The translations under genes and the position numbers were made by a program. A stretch of DNA of 64,000 nt, taken from Calamus simplicifolius (Eukaryota; Streptophyta; Magnoliopsida; Arecales; Arecaceae). Positions 25,401 through 36,695 of the stretch are shown here, one piece after another. The stretch is from assembly GCA_900491605.1 (NCBI GenBank), contig UESW01001781.1:86801-150800 (forward strand), in the 5' to 3' direction. The number at the start of each line of letters is the position of its first letter. Position 1 is the first letter of the stretch. The notes below the pieces were generated by a model. That model searched no databases and was not told where the DNA came from. It was given only the letters and a program-made list of their open reading frames with translations.

Positions 25401-26644
25401 ATTAATTATATTCTTCCACCTTTTTCACCTTTTTGGATGATTCTGCAATGCAATCACTACACAAGGAGACATTCAGTACTGTTGGGGACGATTAAGAAAT
25501 AATCATTCCCTTGGCTTAAGACAGATATTTGAATGATGGATATAAGCATGATTCATGAAAATGTTAACCTGAGTGTTTGTGACATGAAAGATAACACCAA
25601 TAAGAGTATAGAAGTATTTTAGGTACATCATATATAAAAGCATTGGATCTGAACAGCTAATGAAAGTTTTATGATTACAACCAGTGATTGCCACAGATTA
25701 AATAATTCACGAGTCATCCCAGTAGTGTGCGGTTAACAATTTTCACATGCCTTCCACTAGTAAAGAAGCATCCATTCTCATGGAATATCAGGGTCAAAAC
25801 TTCAAAAGCAAACTACTAAGGTGTGGTATGTGGATACTGAATAGAAATCTTGCTTCTGTTGCTGAATTCATATAGCCCACCTGAGAAATTATGTAAGTAT
25901 CAACCCAATATATTAAACTTAAATGCAACTAGCTATTACAACCACAGTTTTCAAGCTTCATAAGATATAATTAATAGTAAATTATTTCGTTTTGCAGAAC
26001 AATTTCCTATGAGCAGATAAGCTATTCTATCATCACCATGTCAGGTAGATTGTGATACTCTTAAATATACTGCAATTTATATCACAAAAGGGGTTTCCTC
26101 ACATGATGGTGATAAAACATCAAGTTACAGCAGAGGGCATGACTCGAAGTAGTAGAGTTTGAGTATACCTGTCAGGCTTGAAAACCAGGTTACGATATGC
26201 AAACCACTGTACAGATAAAAAGGAACAATCAGTAGCAACATAAGAAAGTTAAAATCAAAATACAATTTAAGATAACAATCTAAATTTAACAGTCTAGAGA
26301 ATAATTAACTAGTCATCAAAATGTGATAGACTCAGTATCACACTTTTCTTGCTTGCAGTGCAACAAACGCAAATATAAAATTGTTTTTATATTGTATTTA
26401 GCTTATGTTACTCCATAAATAGTACAGTTGATATACAAATTTCTATGTTTTAGAAGAGGGCAAACTAATGCATGAGTTTTTGGAGGCTCTTGCCATTACG
26501 AGTTTTGAGGAGGATAAGATATACATAGTCTTATCTTACGTGTGGATAGACCATTTTCATATTTTAAACCCATGATACCCAAGTTACATAAAACAATCTT
26601 ACCATTATGCCAAGGTCCGTCCTTCAAGTTTCCATGCTTCAAAC

Positions 26645-26688
<44 letters not shown>

Positions 26689-26888
26689 GATGTATGTATA
26701 TATATAGATGTATGTATATATATGTATATATATAGATGTATGTATATATATAGATGTATGTATGTATATATGTATGTATGTATATATATATATGTATGTA
26801 TATATATATATATATATATGTATGTATATATATATGTATATATGTATATATATGTATGTATGTATATATATATATATGTATATATATG

Positions 26889-26959
<71 letters not shown>

Positions 26960-29900
26960 ATGTATGTATGTAGGTTACATTCAAATGTATATAAGTTCAG
27001 GATCAAGTCACCTTCTCCACCCTTGAATCCACATGAAACTCGGAGCCATCCTACCTTTTTCACTTTTTCTATTTTTAGGATTTGTGAAATGTATGGATCT
27101 AATGGTGGTAGAGGTGACTAGATTAAATTTAATTTCCTAAGGTAGAAAGTTCACTATCTCAATACAAGACCCCATATTTGTACTATACTCTTATAGCGTT
27201 GGTACACATAACACGCAGATCGGTTCAATGTACCAAGATTTGGTATGCAATGGTACCTAATCTCAATTTGGTATCAATATGGTATGATATGCCTGGTACA
27301 AGGTGGCACACAATGGTATGGCATGCCGTGGTAGAGACTATGGGTCGATGTATAATGACTAAATACTATATCGAAGATTCTCCATATTCCATTTTATCAT
27401 GGAAGACAGAACATAATTGAAGTTAGACCATACACTTTCTATGCAAATACAAAATATTCATCTCCATTTATATCACGATGCAATAGATTTTTGGCTTTAT
27501 GAAAATGAAATATTTCAATAAAAAATGGGATTATGTACAAAAAGCTAATTGGACAAATGGCTTCATAACAAAAGGAAAAAAACGCAACTTACCCAGTTCT
27601 CTATCACTAAATATTATGTTCATAAAAATGTGCTGCGAGGAAGAACTCACCCCTGTGTAACCAATTCCTACAAGTTCAAGAACACCAGGAACTATAGGAA
27701 GCCTATCAATTGCCTGCAAACATGAAAACATGAAATCATATTCAAAGATCTTCACTAAGAATCTGAAATTTCTTATACAGAGATTAAAATTCCTTGCATA
27801 AATTAAAGATGCTTGGTTTTGAAACTATTTGATCTTGGAATTGATGGGAGTCACAACGCGCATCAACCATTTATCTATATTGTTGCTGAGATTGGTAATA
27901 TCATGTTTTTAATTACCAAGATCATTCCGCTAGTGCTCCAGAGTGCAATAGCTCCAGCAAATGCAAGGGAAGTCACTGCATACTTATCTTCAAGTTTGTC
28001 CCACTGTCTACAAAAATAGTCATGTTTGAAATCTTATATTGCCAAAAATATAGATGGAATATCTTTGATCTAGATTATGTACTGAAACATAATAATGAAA
28101 AACAGACCGCATCTTGTATGGTTTTCACAATCTCTGGAAACTCAGTCACAACTTCAGCAGGTGCTTCTCCTGTCGCCATGGCAATAACATTTCTTGCATA
28201 TTTTTGACCTAAATCAGTACAAGCAACACAACAGCATTAAGTTACATTTTTTTCTGTTTTTCCATTGTATTAATTGAGTTCATGCACATAATAGGGTAGT
28301 TAACATCTGCTTTCCTATTGAATTTTGGCATCTAATTTAACTAATGACTATATAGACAGCTAGAAAAAAATATAACTCAATCTGCACTCAGTTCAAAGGC
28401 CTTGCTTCACTAAGGACCAATTCATTTTTCATAGAAAGTTAGGCAGTTAATGCCTAACAAGCTTTCATTAAGGCACTGGGGACCAATTCTTAAATAACAC
28501 AACCAAGGTTTAGTTGACTGTGCGAAGCAGGCACCTGGTGTGGGTTATATCTAGATAAATAGATATTCTTAGAGCTTGAAATTTTTAGATTTTGCCAATA
28601 GAAAAGCCCTGCAATATAAGGTAACTTTATGATATCCACTTGGCTTATTTTCATTCATAACCACTGCTTTCATAGTTCACAAGTTGCATTAAACTTCTGT
28701 TGCAAAGGTTGGGCCATCATATCTATATGGATGCAAATCAATCAGTTTCTATTAAACCTCTCCAGAAACAGTTGGCATGCAAATGAACTGCTGAAAAGTT
28801 CAAATTAGGTGCCTATTGGAGAGTCATATTCATTATAGAAGTCAATCTGATTCATAAATCAGTTGTCTACCTATAGCCAGTAATCTCTCTGGAGGTATCA
28901 GTTGATGTATGACTGTCCTCTTTAGGCATGTAAGAAATTGAATCTCTTTCAGTAAAAAATTGTCATTTCATGGTAGGACGATGTTATAGGCATGATCTGG
29001 CCAGCATAAGTAGTGACTGGATTTGATTGGATTTGAACTTTAGCCTAGTGAAAACACCTGAGCTTAAATGAAGAGAGTATGTAAACACTTATATTGGCTT
29101 GTGTTTAGTTTCACATTATTTATATACTGGAAAGCCCTCGAATACTTATAAAAATTGATGAACCCAACTAATATCTTTTGGTTAGGTTTTTTAAGATGGA
29201 TTCTAAATCGTTCATAAAAAAATCTTCAAAAATTCTTCTACTAAGTAAATGGTGGCTAGCCTCCACCACTTTTATTGACAAAATGAAATGATAGAGAAAC
29301 ACAAGCTAAAAGCCCTAAAAGAGAAGGAAAAAAAAAAAGACATAGCACTCTCATCCCAGAGGGTAGAATTCACACCCAACCCTAGCACAAAAAACACGAG
29401 TGAACCCAAGATATCCACAAGGAGTCACCCCCAAGCAACCAAATAAAACAGTTGCCCTTTTACAAAGAGAACAAGAATTATCTTACCATCCTTGGTTTTG
29501 ATTCTTTCAACAATCTATCAGACTCATATTAACAAATCCTCTTCTGCCTTTACTTCTCTAGAGAAATACCTTCTCAGTCCTTCCTTTCAAAAACTTGGAA
29601 ATTTCCTTAACCAAAATTTAGGATATCTGGTGCACAATGTCTTGTTTGGAACATTTTCCATTACAAATATAAGTTGTGATCAAAACATCAGCTTGAGAGG
29701 TCTTAAAGGCAGCAATGACAACTAAAAGCATATAAAAAAAAATAGATGTAAAGAAGCTGAAGAATAGAGGAACAACAAAAGAGAAAGGAGGAAGAGGGAG
29801 GCAGACAGTTAGTTACATTTGACAGGCTGTGCATCCTTTATTTGTTAATTAAATATACAAACTTTTGCTTCACTTACAGTATAATGACTAAAATTTTCTT

Positions 29901-31816
29901 CTAATGATGGCTAGCCAACCTAGTAGTATTAATTAAAATATAAATGGGTCCAAAATCCATATAAAGCCCCCTGCCTGCTATTAAGCGGCCTTCCATCTAT
30001 CGCACATATGCATTACAGGGAACATGAGATAAATGATTGATTAGTAGATCATCCAAACTCCTTTCGAAGCTAGAGAATTGAAATTAAAAGCTTTTGTAAT
30101 ACTCAAAGAACAGTCTTCTTGTCAAGGATTTAATAATTATTTATTAGCTAGTCTCTTGAACCTGATATATGAATGACAAGTTATTTGTTTTTATTCTCCT
30201 CTTAGATGGAGTGGCAATGTTCGCTAGACTTCTTACAGCTTGATTATTAGAATATGACATCATTAGACCTTAAATCAAGGATTTTTTCTTGGTTGGAAGC
30301 AAGGATGGTTGAATTATACCAAACTGATATGATTTGGTGATATTTTGTCTTAGTTGGAAGCAAGGATGGCTGAACTGTATCGAACTGGTACGATTTGGTA
30401 ATTCTGTTCAGTATTAAGGTAGAATAACCCTAAACCACCCTATACTGATCCCGAATCAAACCAAATCATCCCATATCATGCTGAACAGCCGAATTCGGCT
30501 AGATATGAGGCAGTTCATAGGTTAGGACCTCTCGATCCATCGGACCAGTATGTTATCAGCTTAGTATGGTATGCTTTATATTGAACCATACCAATCCCTA
30601 GAAACGGGTTTAGAAAATAGAAATGTTAGGGGTTAGGTGGATTTGGTGGTTGACAAGTATCAACTTCTGAGCCTCTTTTAAACATGTTTGATAGACTAAG
30701 CAGAAACTATGTAACACTTGTATAATTCTCCATATCATCAACTCAATCTATCATCTTACGCCTCATCGACGCTCCTCTGTGCTATCCCTCAGGCAAGCTA
30801 CTAGAACCTGGCAGTTGGTACCCTGTCGTCACAAAGAAAACACCAATGGACTATGCACTTGAACAAAGAAAAAAGAAACGTACACAGAGAGCCAATGGAT
30901 ATAACTAGTACTGAAGGGAATTCCTTTGCTCAGAGTTCTCAAACCTTGCAAATATGTTAGACCTAAAAAAGAAACCTCCTCTCCACCTTCAATCCTTCAA
31001 GAGGCCAGAGGTTTTTACCAATTGGATCTCATCTAACTGTTAGAATTCTGAAAATTTTCAACAGATTACTCTTACTCTAATTTCAACACCATATACATAA
31101 TGTAGAATTCCACATATCAGAATTCCTTGTTTCGATGCCGTAAGGAAAGCATCACTGTCCAATCCGAACTTGTGCACCAACATACACCATGACCTAGGGC
31201 AAGACCGTCAGTCCTGGGCACAGGACACCAAATTCGAACTAAGCAAATGGATCTAGCAGCCGTGGTGCTTTCTTCTATCAGGCATATATACATACGGTAA
31301 GCTTGTAATGAAGCAAGTGGGCTCTCAACTTCCCTGTAGAAAAATTTTTTAAGTACATTTGATTCTGAAGACTTACGTACCTTATCATGTAGTTGAAATC
31401 ATTGTGAATGACTGTTCATACGATATTAGAATAATATTTATGCTAAGAATGTTTGAAGATGGGCTGCAACGTATTCTTTTCTTCTACTCATCAAAGAGCA
31501 GCTAGAAACGTGAGATTGGAACCGTTTATTCGTCCTTACTAAAAACAGAAACAAAGCAAACAGATACTGGATAACAGAGGGTCTGACTGACATGTAATTT
31601 AAAAGGACTCAAGATCGGGACTTAACAGTATGAGGCAGTCTTCCAGGACTCGCGGCCCACATGGTGGAGGCTCGGGGACGCGACGTGGGGCGGCGGAGGC
31701 AGCGTCGGGAGGCCGACGCAGTGCGAGGCCTGATGGCGGGTGGTGGGGGCCTTTCCGTCGGCCAGAGCCGGCGAGGTGAGTCCACGGGTGGCGCTGGTGG
31801 TGGTGGTGGAGACCAT
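22443..31816 (-). CDS. CURT1B: CURT1B-like thylakoid curvature protein (CAAD domain), six exons
   Basis: Coding exons are 31816-31627, 28208-28108, 28003-27917, 27713-27651, 26206-26169 and 22503-22443. They join in phase to 540 nt, 179 residues plus stop. All introns have GT and AG ends. Residues 1 to about 64 form a Ser/Thr/Pro-rich, likely chloroplast transit peptide (MVSTTTTSATRG..., ending WKTASYC). Residues about 90-179 form the CAAD domain: FPEIVKTIQDAWDKLEDKYA, a first membrane helix SLAFAGAIALW, then AIDRLPIVPGVLELVGIGYT, WFAYRNLVFKPDR and a C-terminal amphipathic helix EALIAKIKSIYGD. CURT1 proteins oligomerise at grana margins and bend thylakoid membranes. The RNVIAMATGEAP segment points to the CURT1B member. 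The start is the first ATG in the frame, in context agccATGG. No lesion was seen, so this is probably functional. Confidence 0.93.
22504..26168 (-). other. CURT1B intron 5, 3.7 kb
   Basis: AT-rich intron between the last two coding exons. No exon, element terminus or long repeat was recognised in it, apart from tggcat/tggtgtggcac-rich sequence around 25100-25400. Confidence 0.7.
26648..26970. repeat. Large TA/TATG compound microsatellite in CURT1B intron 4
   Basis: About 320 bp of (TA)n interspersed with TGTATG and TAGATGTATG blocks, including an uninterrupted (TA) stretch of about 65 bp near 26888-26950. It lies within the 1.4-kb intron 4. Long Ile/Tyr open frames here are artefacts of the repeat. 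Confidence 0.95.
28209..31626 (-). other. CURT1B intron 1, 3.4 kb
   Basis: The intron splits a Cys codon: T from exon 1 and GT from exon 2. Apart from the repeat at 30289-30600 nothing coding or element-like was recognised. Confidence 0.7.
30289..30600. repeat. Probable small non-autonomous element with a 60-bp tandem duplication
   Basis: Two adjacent copies of about 60 bp (30289-30348 and 30349-30408) share ttggaagcaaggatgg and gatttggt. The segment ends with ataccaatccctag and is rich in mirrored ggtat/accat motifs. A related ggtatg-rich segment lies at about 27195-27340. Complete terminal repeats were not established. Confidence 0.4.
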
Positions 31817-32136
31817 GGCTTTCTGGGCTCAGGAGATTGGTTCCCTCCCTCCCTCTCTTTCCGTCCGCTCGACTACGTTTAAAGACGGGAGGAGTGGAGA
31901 GAGTTTGCTTTCCATGCGGAGATATTGTGCATCGGCGGAATGCTCATCGCCACTCGTTCGTGTGGCGTCCGGATGGTGCTGAGATCGGGGAGGAGGATAG
32001 GAGTTGTTGAGCTGGCTCCTCTCATTGGAGGAATGGAGGGTGCACTTAGCGGTGGGACGGGGGCTTCGCGTTCCGCATAGGCTCGTTAATTGTAGATTTG
32101 ACCTATAAAGCCTACTGCGAGTCACGTAATAGATAA
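31817..32136 (-). promoter_or_regulatory. Remaining proximal 5' region of the CURT1B-like gene
   Basis: This 320-bp stretch lies between the start codon and the MULE insertion. On the minus strand it holds a CCAAT (about 32024-32028), a tttata motif near 32103-32108 and an ACGTGA core near 32121-32126. It is likely to include the 5' UTR and core promoter. Motif function is inference. Confidence 0.4.
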
Positions 32137-33112
32137 TAAAATCTAGGGCCAACTATATTTTTGGCCTTAGGATGGCATGTCACTTTAATTCTTAAACTTT
32201 AAAAAGTTATAAAATTGATTCTAAACTTTTAATGCAAAGAAAAATTATCATCATATCAATAAATATGTTCAATGACTAAGGATGAGCTACTGAGCCGATC
32301 TATTTAGCCAAGCTATAGAGCCGAACTATCTCACCGAACTTTAGAGTTGATCCATTTAGCCGAGTTATCTCAATGCCTTGAAAGGGCCAAGCTATATTCG
32401 AACCTCAGCAGGACCGAGCTATCTTAGTACCTCGCTAGGATCGATCCGCATTCCTTCAACGTAAGCGCCATTACTGCTTCAAACCACGTCGGATATCTCG
32501 GAGGATGAACCATCCTTATCACAAAAATCATGGAATGAGCCTCCCAAAATAGGAACGGAAGCCAAATACAGCACTTCGTCCATGATCAACGGAATTTCAA
32601 ATTTCTGATAAAGCGTCAGTCAGCTTCATCAACTGCTGATCCCCGTAACTGTTGGGATTCCAGCCTTATCGGATGCCAACTCTTTAAAACGTGCTTGAAA
32701 ATCAGGTAATGACTTACCTCCTTGGCAGCGTACAAATACCAAGCCCCAAGACCCTCCAAGTATGCTCTCGAAGGCAATCTAAGCCCAAAAATTAACTCTA
32801 GCAAAGGTCATTGCTCCTAAAAAATCATCTCAAGGAGGAAGATTCTTCTGCTGGAGCCTTCTCCTTTCATTTGTTTGCTCAAAAACTCCACTGACTTGAG
32901 CATTAGATGGTCTTCCCTCTGTGATTCCTGCGTGAGGACTGCCTTACAAGTCCATCCGAACAGGAGAGAGCTACCGGATCCTGATGTGTACCACCCTCAA
33001 GCCAGAGAACGGATTTTCACGACAATAAATTGGCGCTAAAGGAAGTGCCCCAAGTCCCTCTGAAAACTTAAAACCAAGAAGACAAGGTTCCATACAAGAA
33101 TGATGATTCCTA

Positions 33113-33330
33113 AATGGCCAACCGTAAGAGAGCAGTCACAGATGCCCCTGATCAGGCCACCACTCAAAGGCCTGATCCCACCAACTACAGAGCACCTTTG
33201 CAACCATCATCAACCGAGATTCGTCCACCGCCAGCAGCCCCGGTCACATAGGACCAGTTTGTCATGCTGGTCTAACTAGTTCAAGCCCTGCTACAACTGA
33301 TGCAGGAGCTTTTGGGGGCCTTCTTCCCGC
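33113..33330 (+). pseudogene. Gag-like N-terminal remnant of the LARD
   Basis: The frame MANRKRAVTDAPDQATTQ, then RPDPTNYRAPLQP and a proline-rich part with stops, resembles the low-complexity start of Tat-type gag proteins and is placed where gag would begin after the primer-binding site. It is short and interrupted. Confidence 0.4.
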
Positions 33331-34004
33331 TGCACCCCTTCAGCAGCTTTCTGATGGGACAGTCACCCCGGTCCTACCGGTGATCCCTCTGCCCAATCCA
33401 CTGGAAGCCATTGGCCTTCCGCGACAGCACGGCCATAGAGAAGTTGAACCGGCACCGCGGAGGGGAGGAGATAGGAGCCTACTCAGATTCTGTTGGGCTC
33501 GCTCCTTACCTCCAATATTCTCTCGCAACAATTCAATGCTACAGCCACGATTGCCTTGTCCCGTTTCTCCAACTGCTCGGGATGATGGGCTGCAGCGACA
33601 ACTACGTGCGTTGAACCTACTAGCGGCGACTGATGCTATTATAACAATTAGTAACACCCCCCATGTACGGCCAACCAAAGAAGAGAATCGGTTTGAAAGG
33701 GTCTGATGCAAGGGGCTCACCTCTCCAGATGAGGACATCAAAAAGATACCATACATCAAGGATATGAAACTCGGATCATCTCCAAGTAATAAAGACCTTC
33801 AAGGAATATAGTACCCTGAATATATGGAAATAAATTAAACCCCGAATATATTACGAGTAAAGTATGCCTGAACCGAGCCATTTTGCTCATTGTAATAAAA
33901 CTTCACTCTTCGATTCAAATATTTTTTTACTGAATAATAATTTTTCTTGAGTTATGGATGAAAGGCAGGTCTCGCCCAATCATTGACCGATGGGTTCATT
34001 TTTT

Positions 34005-34685
34005 CGTACCTTGGCAGGGCCAAGTAAAAATTTCTCCAAACCTCAGCACAGTCGAGCAACATTTCTTTGAACCTCGGTACGGCCAAGCAACATTTCTCCA
34101 TACCTCGACAGGGCCGAGCAACATTCTTCGTACCTTGGTAGGGCCAAGTAAAAATTTCTTCATACCTCGGTACAGCCGAGCAACATTTCTCCGAACCTCG
34201 GCACAGTCGAGCAAATTTTTCTCCATACCTCGGCAGGCCGAGCAACATTCTTTGTACCTTGGCAGGGCCAAGTAAAAATTTCTCCATAACTCGGCACGGC
34301 CGAGCAAATTTCTCCAAACCTCGGCACAACCAAGCAAATTTTTCTCTAAACCTCGGCATGGCCGACCAACATTTCTCCGTACCTTGGTAGGGCCGAGCAA
34401 CATTCTCCATACCTTGGCAGGGCCAAGTAAAAATTTCTCTATACCTCGGCACGACCGAGCAAATTTCTCCGAACCTTGGTAGAGCCGAGCAATATTCTCT
34501 GTACCTTGGCAGAACCAAGTAAAAAATTTTTCTGAGCCTCGGTACGGACGACCAAATTTTTTTTTGTACCTTGATAGGGCCGAGCAACATCTCCATACCT
34601 TAGCAGAACCAAGTAAAAATTTCTTTGTACCTCAGCAGGGCTGAGCAACATTCTCTGTACCTTGGTAGGGCCAACTAAAAACTTT
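34005..34685. repeat. Tandem array of about 22 hairpin-forming units of about 30 bp
   Basis: Each unit carries a variant of cctcggcacggccgagcaac followed by atttctccata. The core ctcggc-acg-gccgag is itself an inverted repeat, so each unit could form a small stem-loop. Units alternate between gccgagcaaca and gccaagtaaaaa versions. A related motif (cctcagcaggaccgagctat) occurs in both LTRs of the host element, suggesting that the array arose from LTR sequence. Long open frames across it are by-products of the repeat. Confidence 0.85.
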
Positions 34686-36334
34686 GCAAAATCAAGGTTC
34701 ATCGGCCACATGCCTTGACCTTCGATTTGGCCACATTTCGCCCGACTAGATGCTCGGCTTGGCATTTATGGGGCCATCATGACGTGCCTCTATTGGTTCA
34801 AATCCCACCAATGAGATTGAGCCATCATCGACTCTACTCCCTATGCCCAAACCTATGCTTCGGATTAGGGAGTGGGGGACATGTGATGTAGAAAAAAATT
34901 ATCACCGCATCAATAAAAGTGCTTGATGACTAAGGACGAGTTACAGAGTCGAACTATCTGGCCAAGCCACATAGCCGAATTATCTGGCCGAGCTTCAAAA
35001 TCGAATCACCTGGCCGAGCTATCTCAATGCCTCGGAAGGGCCAAGCTATGTCCAAACCTCAGCAGGGCCAAGCTATCATAGTACCTCACCAGGATCAATC
35101 CTCATCCCTTCAACGTAAGCGCCATTGCTGCTTCAAACCATGCTGGATATCTCGGAGAATGAACCATCCTGATCACAAGAATCACGGAATGAGCCTTCCA
35201 AAACGGAAATGGAATCCAAATACAGCACTCCGTCCATGATCAACGGGATTCTAAATTTTCGATAAAGCGCTCCTCAGCTTCATCAATAGCCGATCCCCAT
35301 AACTGTTGGGATTCTGGCCTTATCGAATGCCAACTCCCTAAAATGTGCCCGAAAAATCAGGTAACGACTCATCTCCTTGGCAACGTACAAATACCAAGTC
35401 CTAGAACCCCCAAGGTATGCTCTCGAAGGCAATCTAAGCTCCAAAAATAACTCTAGCAAAGGTCATTGCTCCTGAAAAATCATCTCAAGGAGGAAGATCC
35501 TTCTGCTGGAGCCTTCTTCTATCATCTATTTACTCGGAATCTCCACTGACTTGGGCATCGAAGGGTCTTCTGCAGGAACCACCCCCTGTGATTCCTGTGT
35601 GAGGACTGCCTTGCAAGTCCACACGGATGGAGAGCGCTACTCGGATCCTGACATGCACCATCGCCAAGTCGGAGAACAAATTTTTGTGGCAACAACTTTA
35701 TTTTTTCATTTCTATTTGGTCCTTGCCGTTAAAATAGAATAGTGTCGTTAGCAAATTTTTTATGTGGCATTTTACGTGTCTTCACCTCATCGCCATGCAA
35801 GCAAAAGAGAAAGAAAGGAGGGAAGCAGTGCCCTTCCGCTGCTCCTGCCATGCACGAGAGTGGAGGAAGTCCTCCTCTTTCGGTGGAAGGGGACCGCAGA
35901 AGGCCCCTGCCTCCCTTCTCCCTCCTCCCTATGGCTTCCTCCCCTCTCCCACTCCCTCCCTGATCAACGGAAGGGCCCTTCATCGCCATTGTGCGAGGGG
36001 GTGCGAGAAGGGGGAGAAAGCCCCCCCTCCCGCCCCCCCCTAACCACGGTCGGGCACCGGCCCCTCTCCACTAGGCATCCAGTTCGATGGGCTCCGGTGG
36101 CTTGCTGGCCACCAATGATTTTTTTTTTTTTGTAACTCAGATCCCTACTCCTGAACTGAGATAGAGCCTCTCTCTCTCTCTTTCATCACTTCTCGCGCAC
36201 CCCCTCCCCCCTGGTGCGATGGGGGCGGGGGACCTTTCATCAGCCCATAGGGGAGGGAGGGCTTTCTCCCCCTTCTTGTGCCCCTCCACGCGATGGGGGC
36301 AAGGGGCCCTTCCGCTGGTTAGGGAGGGGAGTTT

Positions 36335-36362
36335 GGGGGGGGGGGGGGGGGGGGGGGGGGGG
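36335..36362 (+). repeat. Run of 28 G in the MULE right arm
   Basis: The uninterrupted G run sits in a strongly purine-rich strand (about 36310-36410). The opposite arm has only a short C run near 36028-36040. The exact length may be a sequencing or assembly artefact. Confidence 0.9.
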
Positions 36363-36695
36363 TGGAGGTGGGAGGAGGGGGAAGGGGGGAGGAAGCCATA
36401 GGAATGAAAAGGTACGGGGCCTTCTTTGGCCCTTTTTTGCTGAGCACAGCAAGAGCAGTGAAAGGACACCGCTTTTCCTCCTCTTTTTCTTTCTCTCTCT
36501 ATTACATGACGATGATGTGAAGGGATGTGAAATGTCACGTAAGAATTTTGCTAACGGTGTTACTGTTTTAACGGCGTACCAAATAAAATAAAAAATGAAA
36601 TTAAGGATTAATTTTGTAACTTTTTAAAGTTCACAGATTAAAATGACACACCCTCTAAGTTCAAGGATTAAAAATATACTTTACCCTAAAATCTA

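Larger units (their letters stand above)
32230..35694 (+). mobile_element. Non-autonomous Gypsy-type LTR retrotransposon nested in the MULE, 3.47 kb
   Basis: The target duplication ACTTT lies at 32225-32229 and 35695-35699. The LTRs are 32230-33027 (798 bp) and 34884-35694 (811 bp), clearly homologous but well diverged, with the 5' LTR having TA for both terminal dinucleotides. A primer-binding site aattggcgctaaagg follows the 5' LTR at 33028. A polypurine tract gggagtgggggacatg ends at 34883. The interior of 1.86 kb has a short gag-like start (near 33113, MANRKRAVTDAPDQ) and then a tandem array, and no pol. It resembles a LARD related to Tat-type Gypsy elements; that clade is inference. Confidence 0.85.
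32146..36686. mobile_element. Foldback Mutator-like element (MULE), about 1.07 kb without its nested insert
   Basis: A perfect 9-bp duplication, taaaatcta, flanks it at 32137-32145 and 36687-36695; 9 bp is the Mutator signature. The left end GGGCCAACTATATTTTTGGC and the complement of the right end GGGTAAAGTATATTTTTAAT are terminal inverted repeats. Pairing continues inward (ctttaaaaagttataaaatt, tatttggt-c-ccgttaaaa, gttagcaaa, cacatc) until the arms meet near 36130, so the arms are about 0.5 kb each. The central part is GC-rich. No transposase is present. The left arm is split by the LTR element at 32230-35694. Confidence 0.85.

Noticed and set aside
26496..27121. Long Ile/Tyr-rich open frames on both strands (up to 162 codons)
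   Set aside because: They are translations of the TA/TATG microsatellite and have no protein-like composition.
34005..34685. CRISPR-like array (regular 30-bp repeats)
   Set aside because: Units are directly adjacent without unique spacers, in a plant LTR element.
33952..34765. Minus-strand open frames of 214 and 135 codons with repeated LGPAKVQR-type units
   Set aside because: They arise from the 30-bp tandem array in all frames; the unit is nucleotide-level and lies in an LTR element without pol.
35729..36591. Several proline- or glycine-rich frames of 60-133 codons
   Set aside because: They overlap in many frames in the GC-rich foldback MULE and depend on homopolymer runs.
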